In this document: piece by piece, positions 1 through 4,862 of the stretch | How the letters are laid out: every line of letters starts with the position of its first letter | Numbering within the stretch: position 1 is the stretch's first letter | DNA from: Rhodobacteraceae bacterium UBA7436 | Lineage (GTDB): Bacteria; Pseudomonadota; Alphaproteobacteria; Rhodobacterales; Rhodobacteraceae | Length of the DNA stretch: 6,161 nucleotides | Assembly: GCA_002478745.1 (NCBI GenBank) | Contig: DLQI01000036.1 | Span: 1 to 6,161 of the forward strand | Direction: 5' to 3' | Program-made: the position numbers and the translations under genes | The notes under the pieces: model-generated | Told to the model about the DNA's origin: nothing | What the model saw: only the letters and a program-made list of their open reading frames with translations | The model's database searches: none

Positions 1-22
1 AGCTAAAGTAGAGAAGGCACTG

Positions 23-232
23 TCAGCCAGCTTTCAGGTAGAACATGCTTTTTGGCCTCAGGTCGCGATCCAGCACATCCTTCCACTTGAGCGAGGCAAT
101 CTCGCCCACGCGCAGTCCAGCATAATGTGATAGCAGCAGCATCAACCTGTTGCGCTTACCGTTCTGCATGGTTTCGCAGATCGCTAGGGCGCGTTTGAAT
201 TCCTTCCCAGTGAGTACCTTTGCTTGTTTCAT
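23..232 (-). pseudogene. Truncated tyrosine recombinase (phage-type integrase) fragment
   Basis: This 69-codon frame resembles the beginning of the catalytic domain of tyrosine recombinases, which cut and rejoin DNA at specific sites. The stretch 'LSHYAGLRVGEIASLKWKDV' (about residues 34-53) matches the box I region, with the first catalytic arginine in 'GLRVGE'. Everything that should follow is absent: the Lys strand, the H-x-x-R box and the Tyr nucleophile. A TGA ends the frame right after 'FYLKAG', where relatives continue with a Gln-Thr-Lys-Gly-type segment. None of the three frames in the remaining 22 bases restores it, so this looks like a break or rearrangement rather than a single frameshift. 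The 5' end is intact: GGAG lies at 240-243, 7 nt before the ATG. It cannot be an active recombinase. The left window edge prevents checking whether the rest of the gene lies further out. Confidence 0.8.
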
Positions 233-257
233 CGTTTGGCTCCAAATGACTGAAATA

Positions 258-277
258 TCACACGTTTCTACGTGTGA
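258..277. repeat. 20-bp inverted repeat (8-bp arms, 4-nt centre)
   Basis: TCACACGT (258-265) and ACGTGTGA (270-277) are exact reverse complements around a TTCT centre. The repeat lies about 25 bp upstream of the integrase-fragment start. No T-run follows on either strand, so a Rho-independent terminator is unlikely. An operator of the former integrase gene or a recombinase-associated site are possible readings, and neither is proven. Confidence 0.6.
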
Positions 278-283
278 ACTGCA

Positions 284-296
284 TTTGTTATGTTGT
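284..296 (+). repeat. 13-bp direct repeat, copy 1
   Basis: TTTGTTATGTTGT occurs here and again, identically, at 375-387, with starts 91 bp apart. Both copies lie in the non-coding stretch beside the integrase fragment. Exact 13-mers this close could be a target-site or attachment-site remnant, but an AT-rich chance match is not excluded. Confidence 0.5.
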
Positions 297-374
297 CACC
301 TGATGGGCAGAGCGACCGTTTTCTGATTGCCAAGGATTTCAAGCGGGCAGGGGGGAGGCGCGACAAATTTGTAT

Positions 375-387
375 TTTGTTATGTTGT
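375..387 (+). repeat. 13-bp direct repeat, copy 2
   Basis: This is the second exact copy of TTTGTTATGTTGT; the first is at 284-296. The flanking bases differ (a versus t on the left, c versus g on the right), so the identity is confined to 13 bp. Confidence 0.5.
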
Positions 388-566
388 GGGAATTGATCCA
401 GTCTGTTCTCTTTCGCGAAACCAGCCGTTCGAGCAGAGAGCAGCGAATTCACCCAAAGAGCCCTCTTTACCGTTTTTCTGCATCGTGGCTAATGGCTGCT
501 TTGGAGATTTGTGGGACCGCCTGCGCTCAATGATCAATACATCAGGTTGTAGCTATCCCTGCGTCC

Positions 567-1610
567 TTAGATAATTTCGTCTTCATCGAACATCGGATCG
601 TCGTTCAGTTGGGTGTTCAGGTCTTCGACCATGTCCTCGGCCCTTTCGACAGATTTCACGCGGGCCAGATGGAAAACGGCGTCACCCTCGTTCACGATAG
701 GCAAAACGGCGCGACCAACAATGATACCATCGAAGGGGGCTACAATGTCGTCATCTGTCTCGCCAAACGGATCAGAGACCGACGCCATCAACTCCCCTTC
801 GCGCACCAGATCGCCATCAGCACGGAACGTACGCAACAGACCACCAGTCGGCGCACGCAACCACTTACTTGAGCGGCAGAACTGCGGTGTGGCTTTCACC
901 TTGGCAATGCCTTTGCCTGCAACCATGCCTTTATATCGCAGCACACGTAGAATGCCTGCGACGCCGGACCGGACAGAGAACTCATCAAACCGCAGACCCT
1001 CGCCAGCCTCGAACAAGAGCACATCGATGCCAAGGTCTTTGGCTGACCCGCGCAGTGATCCCTCGCGGACGGCAGATTGCATGATGATCGGCGCACCAAA
1101 GACGTTGGCCAGATCAAACATTTCAGGGTTATCCGGCGATACGCGGATCTGGGGGTAATTGGTGCGATGAATGGCGGCCGAATGAAGATCAATTCCAAGA
1201 TCACACCGGGCGACAATCTCGTTCATAAAGATATTTGCAAGGCGTGATGCAAGTGACCCTGCCTCACTTCCAGGAAACATGCGATTCAGGTCGCGTCGAT
1301 CTGGCAAGTAACGAGAATGGTTCAGAAAGCCGTAGGTATTCACAATCGGCACAACGATCAGCGTCCCCCTGATAGACCCAAGACTTGGGGACCGCAGCAA
1401 TCGGCGCACGATCTCAACCCCGATCACCTCATCCCCATGAATTCCTGCGCTGACAAAAATAGTGGGGCCGTCAAGGCGGCCATGTGTGACATTCACCGAC
1501 ATCGCCACCGGCGTATGGTCAGACAGGACACTAACGGGGACATGTACCGTCCGGCGGGTGCCGGGCGATACACTTTCGTTGCCGATGACAAAATCGGGGC
1601 GCTTGGGCAT
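567..1610 (-). CDS. Succinylglutamate desuccinylase/aspartoacylase (AstE/AspA)-family zinc hydrolase
   Basis: This 347-residue protein is a predicted cytoplasmic zinc-dependent amidohydrolase of the AstE/AspA family, related in fold to M14 carboxypeptidases. The zinc site is visible as H58 and E61 in 'GIHGDEVIG' and H143 in 'DLHS'. The substrate-binding motif 'RRDLNRMFPG' lies near residues 105-114, and 'LLFEAGEG' near 198-205 carries the probable catalytic Glu. Residues about 250-318 look like the beta-rich, lipoyl/biotinyl-like C-terminal domain common in this family ('APTGGLL', 'APFDGIIVG', 'EGDAVFHLA'). An acidic tail from about residue 322 ends in 'DEDEII'. The ATG shares one base with the rimK stop (TGATG) and is preceded by AAAGG, so translation is probably coupled. 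The family covers several N-acyl amino acid substrates and the true substrate here is unknown. No other arginine-catabolism (ast) genes are nearby, so a role as AstE proper is unlikely. Confidence 0.9.
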   Translation of the reverse strand: MPKRPDFVIGNESVSPGTRRTVHVPVSVLSDHTPVAMSVNVTHGRLDGPTIFVSAGIHGDEVIGVEIVRRLLRSPSLGSIRGTLIVVPIVNTYGFLNHSRYLPDRRDLNRMFPGSEAGSLASRLANIFMNEIVARCDLGIDLHSAAIHRTNYPQIRVSPDNPEMFDLANVFGAPIIMQSAVREGSLRGSAKDLGIDVLLFEAGEGLRFDEFSVRSGVAGILRVLRYKGMVAGKGIAKVKATPQFCRSSKWLRAPTGGLLRTFRADGDLVREGELMASVSDPFGETDDDIVAPFDGIIVGRAVLPIVNEGDAVFHLARVKSVERAEDMVEDLNTQLNDDPMFDEDEII

Positions 1611-2515
1611 CAGCCTTTACCTTTGGTTTTTGTGGCGTTGGGCTTCGCGTGCTTTTCGATGAACTCGATCATCTTGCCAGCAATATCCAAACCAGTCGCC
1701 TTTTCAACACCTTCCAAACCGGGAGAAGAGTTCACCTCCATCACAAGCGGACCACTATTTGAGCGCAACATATCGACGCCACAGGCATTCAACCCCATCG
1801 ACTTTGCGGCCCCAACGGCGGTTGCCCGTTCTTCGCGGGAGAGTTTAATCACCTCGGCAGAACCACCAAGATGCAAATTGGAGCGGAATTCCCCCTCCGC
1901 GCCGGTTCGTTTCATCGCCGCTACAACCTTGCCGCCTACAACAATCGCACGGATGTCTGTACCGCCAGCCTCTTTGATAAACTCTTGCACCAAAATGTTG
2001 GTCTTTGTAGCGCGAAACGCTTCAATCACCGACTTGGCGGACCGATCCGTATCGGCCAAAACAACGCCCATGCCCTGTGTACCTTCGAGCAGTTTAATGA
2101 CGAGGGGAGCGCTGCCTGCGACCTTTAGGACTTCTTCGGTTTGCTTGGGGTCATGGGCAAACGTGGTGACTGGTAAACCGATGCCGTCACGGGCCAACAG
2201 CTGCATCGAGCGCAGTTTGTCACGTGATCGCCCAATCGCGACACTCTCGTTGAGGGGATAGACGCCCATCATTTCGAACTGCCGCAGAACCGCCATGCCG
2301 TAGAAGGTAATCGAGGCACCAATCCGTGGAATCACGGCGTCATACCCAGTTAGCTTCTCGCCATTGTAGTAAATCTCGGGCTTTCGCGAGGCGATGTTCA
2401 TGTAGCACCGTAGGGTGTCCACAATCCTAATTTCATGCCCACGCGTCTCGGCGGCTTCGACAAGGCGTTTGTGAGAATAGAGATTGGGATTACGTGCCAA
2501 CATAGCGATTTTCAT
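1610..2515 (-). CDS. rimK: Ribosomal protein S6 - L-glutamate ligase (ATP-grasp)
   Basis: RimK uses ATP to add glutamate residues to the C-terminus of ribosomal protein S6. The E. coli enzyme can also make poly-alpha-glutamate. This 301-residue protein is close to the usual length of about 300. It has a pre-ATP-grasp domain at about residues 1-95 and an ATP-grasp domain at about 98-288. Nucleotide-binding features include K141 in 'VIKLLEGTQGMGV', 'LVQEFIKEAGGTDIRA' (about 175-190) and the RimK-typical 'FRSNLHLGG' (210-218). Metal ligands are D248 and E260/N262 in 'VMEVNSSPGLEG'. The tail is Lys-rich ('KPNATKTKGKG'). The ATG overlaps the rimB stop as ATGA, and AAGGA lies about 7 nt upstream, so the start is well supported. 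The upstream rimB and downstream metallohydrolase suggest a shared modification pathway. Some RimK-like ligases instead make small glutamyl conjugates, so S6 as the target is probable rather than shown. Confidence 0.93.
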   Translation of the reverse strand: MKIAMLARNPNLYSHKRLVEAAETRGHEIRIVDTLRCYMNIASRKPEIYYNGEKLTGYDAVIPRIGASITFYGMAVLRQFEMMGVYPLNESVAIGRSRDKLRSMQLLARDGIGLPVTTFAHDPKQTEEVLKVAGSAPLVIKLLEGTQGMGVVLADTDRSAKSVIEAFRATKTNILVQEFIKEAGGTDIRAIVVGGKVVAAMKRTGAEGEFRSNLHLGGSAEVIKLSREERATAVGAAKSMGLNACGVDMLRSNSGPLVMEVNSSPGLEGVEKATGLDIAGKMIEFIEKHAKPNATKTKGKG

Positions 2516-3015
2516 GGTAAATCCTTTTCCGCCTTGCGGCTTTGATTAGGTCGACCCTTCGTTAATAGGGCGCGGCGTGTATGCACCGCGATGGAGTGGT
2601 TCTTCAGTGCCGTCCGGCCCACGATTAGGCCAAACGTCATGTTTTTTCGGTCGGTCAGTGACAGATCAATGGTCCACATGCGTCGCGCCAGACGGAATTT
2701 CGTCCGAATGACGATACGCTCTTCAGGCACCCCGCTCGTATTCTTGATGCTGCGACTGGAGTGAACTCGGCTTTCAAGTGTTACAAATTCAGCCTGTTCG
2801 GTCGCGTGGGTCGTGAACCGCACCCAATCTTCATCACCTTTTTTGAAGGGGGTGATGTCGGTTGCGTGAATTGCAGATGTCCGCGCGCCGGTATCGATCT
2901 TTGCTTTCAGATCGAGCAGTCCAAGATCAGGAAGGTCGACATATTCCATCCATCCGATAATCAAGACCGGGCGTTCAGAATGGGTTTGGCGGGGCTGCTC
3001 TGCCATCTGTTTCAT
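2512..3015 (-). CDS. rimB: RimB-like retropepsin-fold protein ('ATP-dependent zinc protease' family)
   Basis: This is a protein of about 167 residues from the PF05618-type family, often labelled ATP-dependent zinc protease but structurally of retropepsin (aspartic protease) type. The key motif 'KIDTGARTSAIHA' (about 39-51) carries the single catalytic Asp typical of a homodimeric retropepsin. The second hallmark, 'LTDRKNMTFGLIVGRTAL' (about 120-137), is also present. I see no signal peptide and no HExxH zinc motif. In Pseudomonas, RimB works with RimA and RimK to control S6 glutamylation, and its position directly before rimK here agrees with that. I chose the ATG at 3015 because it overlaps the mgtE stop as ATGA; ATGs at 3024 and 3006 are alternatives and none has a strong Shine-Dalgarno sequence. 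The frame stays open to 3237, but that extension lies inside mgtE and looks out-of-frame. The stop overlaps the rimK start. Confidence 0.85.
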   Translation of the reverse strand: MKQMAEQPRQTHSERPVLIIGWMEYVDLPDLGLLDLKAKIDTGARTSAIHATDITPFKKGDEDWVRFTTHATEQAEFVTLESRVHSSRSIKNTSGVPEERIVIRTKFRLARRMWTIDLSLTDRKNMTFGLIVGRTALKNHSIAVHTRRALLTKGRPNQSRKAEKDLP

Positions 3016-4385
3016 ACCAACCATGGCATCATCAGGGTCGCTAGGCTGAGCACAAAGAAAAACCCTGCCATGTCGGTGATTGTTGTGAGCAGCGGACCAC
3101 TCGCGACTGCGGGGTCTTGGCCAACACGTTTCAGAATCAGGGGTACAACACCACCAATTGACACCGCGAGAATTGTATTGAGCGCGAGTGCAAGGCCAAT
3201 GACCAATCCCAATGCAGGATTGCCCTTCCAGATCCAAGCGACAATGCCGATCAAGATACCAAGGGCGATCCCGTTAATGACGCCGACGCTAATTTCCTTC
3301 AACCAAACGCGAAATGCATCTGATGGGCGAACGAGACCCAAGCTCAGTTCACGCATTGTTACCCCCACGGCCTGATTACCCGAACATCCACTCATGTCGG
3401 ACACCATTGGCAAAAAGACAGCGATTGCAATCACTGCAACAAGCGTTTCTTCATATGCGGAAATCACGCTTGCAGCGATGATGTTCAAGATAATGTTGGC
3501 CGAAAGCCAAGCAAGCCTGCGGCGCGACCGTAGCCATGTGGGCATTGACCGCAGTTCATCGCCCAAGACACCTTGGCGTTTCAAGCTTTCGCTCTCGGAG
3601 CGTTCTAACGCGGCGGCACTGACGGCGGCACGCGATACGGTGCCGACAAGCGTGCCGTCGGTTTCCACAACAGGAATGCCAAGGAACGCGTGTTCGTCGA
3701 AAATGTCCTCAAGGTTAAACAGCGGCATATCCACCGGGACCGTCAAAGGTGGTATCATGATCGTCGTCAGCAAATCACTGCGTTTGGATGTCAGAAGCCC
3801 GCGCAAAGACACGACCCCAACCGGTTTTCCATCTTCATCAATAACATAGGGGTGTTGCCCCCGATAGCGTTCGAAATCATCGTCAGCACTTGCCAAATCC
3901 CGCAGGACCTTACCTACAGTTTGGGAGTTAGAGAATGAAAAAGCCTCAGCGACCATAAGGCCGCCAGCTGTATCATCGGCGTATGCCACAAGCCTTCGGA
4001 CGTCAGCGGCATCATCGGAATCCATCTTGGATAGGATCGCTTCGGCGTCTTCGGCATCCAAATCACCAATCAAGTCAGCCTGAACGTCGGAATCCAGTTC
4101 CTCCATGATTTCAGCGGCACGAATGGCCGTCAGACCCTCAACCAAGTCTGCGGCCGTTTCAGCCGGTGCTTCGTCGATCAATTCCGCAGCCAGCTCTGCT
4201 GGGACGAGCGACAAGATCAGAATGCGATCCTCAACAGACAGGTGCAATAGTTCCCGCAACGCTTCGCTCAGCGGCAGGGGATCAAGCAATTCTACCAATG
4301 ACTTCGTGTCACTGGCATCAGCCGCCGCTTTGATCTTTGCGGAGAGATCGGCGTCAAATTGGCCGGTGTCGGGTCTGTCGAGCAT
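3012..4385 (-). CDS. mgtE: MgtE-family magnesium transporter/channel
   Basis: This 457-residue inner-membrane protein would admit Mg2+ and related divalent cations as a homodimer, gated by its cytoplasmic domains. The order is typical of the family: an acidic helical MgtE N domain (about 28-135), a tandem CBS region (about 140-260, with 'PYVIDEDGKPVGVVSLRGLL' and 'GIPVVETDGTLVGTVS'), then about five membrane helices (about 292-457). The last helix carries 'DPAVASGPLLTTITDMAG' (424-441), whose D438 corresponds to the pore Asp of Thermus MgtE. The second-helix signature is unusual: 'SDMSGCSGNQAV' stands where many MgtE proteins have G-T-G-G-N-x-G-x-Q. The ATG at 4385 is chosen for its strong GGAAAGGAA Shine-Dalgarno sequence. 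A TTG at 4442 in the same frame would overlap the putative operator and is less likely. This is the first gene of the operon and overlaps rimB by 4 nt. Confidence 0.92.
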   Translation of the reverse strand: MLDRPDTGQFDADLSAKIKAAADASDTKSLVELLDPLPLSEALRELLHLSVEDRILILSLVPAELAAELIDEAPAETAADLVEGLTAIRAAEIMEELDSDVQADLIGDLDAEDAEAILSKMDSDDAADVRRLVAYADDTAGGLMVAEAFSFSNSQTVGKVLRDLASADDDFERYRGQHPYVIDEDGKPVGVVSLRGLLTSKRSDLLTTIMIPPLTVPVDMPLFNLEDIFDEHAFLGIPVVETDGTLVGTVSRAAVSAAALERSESESLKRQGVLGDELRSMPTWLRSRRRLAWLSANIILNIIAASVISAYEETLVAVIAIAVFLPMVSDMSGCSGNQAVGVTMRELSLGLVRPSDAFRVWLKEISVGVINGIALGILIGIVAWIWKGNPALGLVIGLALALNTILAVSIGGVVPLILKRVGQDPAVASGPLLTTITDMAGFFFVLSLATLMMPWLV

Positions 4386-4391
4386 GAAGGG

Positions 4392-4400
4392 TTCCTTTCC
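4392..4400 (-). promoter_or_regulatory. Strong ribosome binding site deciding the mgtE start
   Basis: On the minus strand GGAAAGGAA ends 6 nt before the ATG at 4385. It supports that start over the upstream in-frame TTG at 4442, which has no comparable site. Confidence 0.75.
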
Positions 4401-4428
4401 ACTCTGGACATAATTAGACAACTTATGT

Positions 4429-4442
4429 TTGTCTATAGACAA
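4429..4442. promoter_or_regulatory. 14-bp perfect palindrome, putative operator
   Basis: TTGTCTATAGACAA is its own reverse complement and lies midway between the divergent starts at 4385 and 4470. It overlaps the best -35 candidate of the rightward gene, so a bound protein could block that promoter. The size and symmetry suit a small dimeric helix-turn-helix or metalloregulator. The cognate factor cannot be named from sequence. Confidence 0.5.
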
Positions 4443-4463
4443 TATTTTACAACATGTTATATT
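4436..4463 (+). promoter_or_regulatory. Candidate sigma-70 promoter for the 93-residue gene
   Basis: TAGACA (4436-4441; five of six matches to TTGACA) is followed after 16 nt by TATATT (4458-4463; five of six matches to TATAAT). Transcription would then begin about 7 nt on, at or next to the ATG at 4470, implying a leaderless mRNA. A second TAGACA at 4415-4420, with GACAAT 17 nt on, is a weaker alternative. This is pattern matching only. Confidence 0.4.
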
Positions 4464-4469
4464 TGAAAA

Positions 4470-4751
4470 ATGAAAAATTCAGAAGCCACAGCCAAAAAAC
4501 TGGCCGACATGTACGCCGATGATTTCGGGGGCAAGCCCTCAGGTCGCTATCGGATTTCACGCAAACTCATTTGCGAAATGGCGGGACAACGTAGGTTGTA
4601 TGAAGAAGACGTCACTTCATTGACACGCGCCTTGCTTGAGCAAGGGTTCGTCCTGATCGATATGGAGAGCTTTTTCGTTGTGATAAGCGCCAATGCATTC
4701 GTCAACTATCGACGTGTGGGTAAAGAGGCAGGGAGAGGCAAGTTACAGTGA
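4470..4751 (+). CDS. Small conserved-looking protein of unknown function, possible winged-helix fold
   Basis: I do not recognise this 93-residue cytoplasmic protein. It has no signal peptide, membrane segment or Cys cluster. The middle alternates charged and hydrophobic residues as in a folded helical domain: a first helix at about 4-17, then 'YRISRKLICEMAG' (about 27-39) and 'EDVTSLTRALLEQGFVLIDM' (about 46-65). A strand-like 'SFFVVIS' (67-73) and 'ANAFVNYRRV' follow. That order resembles a compact winged-helix DNA-binding fold, which would suit a gene divergent from mgtE beside a palindromic operator, but this is inference. No Shine-Dalgarno sequence precedes the ATG (the bases before it are TTTGAAAA), and a candidate -10 ends only 6 nt upstream, so translation may be leaderless. 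The reading frame is clean with ordinary codon use, so I judge it a real gene. Confidence 0.75.
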   Translation: MKNSEATAKKLADMYADDFGGKPSGRYRISRKLICEMAGQRRLYEEDVTSLTRALLEQGFVLIDMESFFVVISANAFVNYRRVGKEAGRGKLQ

Positions 4752-4862
4752 AGTACATTGAGACTTCGGTGCAAAGATAAAATTAGCAACAAGTAACGCG
4801 AGGTATGTGGATCCGAAGCACCTTGGCAATACTGTAATCATTCGACCAACTTGGAGATCCCC
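4752..4862 (+). other. Spacer between the small gene and zntB
   Basis: This 111-bp gap has no terminator-like hairpin, so read-through from the small gene into zntB is possible. An ATG at 4805 opens only a 10-codon frame with poor ribosome-site spacing, and I do not call it. No convincing promoter was seen. Confidence 0.4.
4853..4856 (+). promoter_or_regulatory. Ribosome binding site deciding the zntB start
   Basis: GGAG is followed by 6 nt and then GTG at 4863. This favours the GTG over the in-frame TTG at 4851, which would place the GGAG inside the coding sequence. Confidence 0.6.

Larger units (their letters stand above)
233..566. other. Non-coding stretch between integrase fragment and operon end
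   Basis: I see no credible gene in these 334 bp. The only open frames are short plus-strand ones from about 290 and 327, with no recognisable motif and Cys-, Arg- and Ser-rich compositions typical of chance frames. The region holds the 20-bp inverted repeat, the 13-bp direct repeat pair, and a small inverted repeat AAAGAG-CC-CTCTTT at 455-468 followed on the plus strand by TTTTT at about 473-477. No convincing terminator for the minus-strand operon is visible just beyond its stop at 567. Confidence 0.6.
4401..4469. promoter_or_regulatory. Divergent AT-rich promoter/operator region between mgtE and the small gene
   Basis: This spacer must drive mgtE leftward and the 93-residue gene rightward. 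The heptamer TAGACAA occurs at 4415-4421 and 4436-4442, exactly 21 bp apart (about two helical turns). Its reverse complement at 4429-4435 joins the second copy into a 14-bp perfect palindrome. An 8-bp palindrome, AACATGTT, lies at 4451-4458. This layout fits a dimeric regulator acting on both directions, but the regulator is unknown. The space is too short for an M-box (ykoK) magnesium riboswitch. Confidence 0.55.

Noticed and set aside
271..298. dif-like Xer recombination site around TTATGTTGT
   Set aside because: The right half partly resembles a XerD half-site, but the left half matches only about half of the XerC consensus, and the second copy at 375-387 has no such left half.
455..477. 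Rho-independent terminator (AAAGAG-CC-CTCTTT followed by TTTTT)
   Set aside because: The stem is short and AT-rich, the T-run is 4 nt away, and it faces the plus strand where no gene ends.
290..574. Plus-strand frame of 94 codons in the left gap
   Set aside because: It has no ribosome binding site, overlaps the direct repeats, has no recognisable motif and runs into the 3' end of the opposite gene; best seen as chance.
613..1158. Plus-strand frame of 181 codons
   Set aside because: It is antisense to the AstE/AspA-like gene, with Ser-, Arg- and Pro-rich composition and no motif.
1317..2261. Long plus-strand open frame (314 codons)
   Set aside because: It is antisense to rimK and the AstE/AspA-like gene, both with clear motifs, and has a Ser-, Pro- and Arg-rich low-information composition.
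2512..3237. Longer rimB frame starting at 3237
   Set aside because: The extra 74 codons lie wholly inside mgtE and are rich in Cys, Trp, His and Arg like an out-of-frame read; the family motifs begin only after the ATG near 3015.
4383..4442. Upstream TTG start for mgtE at 4442
   Set aside because: It has no ribosome binding site and overlaps the palindrome, while the ATG at 4385 has a strong GGAAAGGAA site and gives a normal family length.
4386..4469. M-box (ykoK/mgtE) magnesium riboswitch in the mgtE leader
   Set aside because: The space between divergent starts is 84 bp and the likely leader is shorter still, too small for this riboswitch of about 160 nt; no conserved core was seen.
4851..4862. 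TTG start for zntB at 4851
   Set aside because: The GGAG at 4853-4856 is ideally spaced for the GTG at 4863 and would lie inside the gene if TTG were used. The difference is only four residues, so it stays possible.
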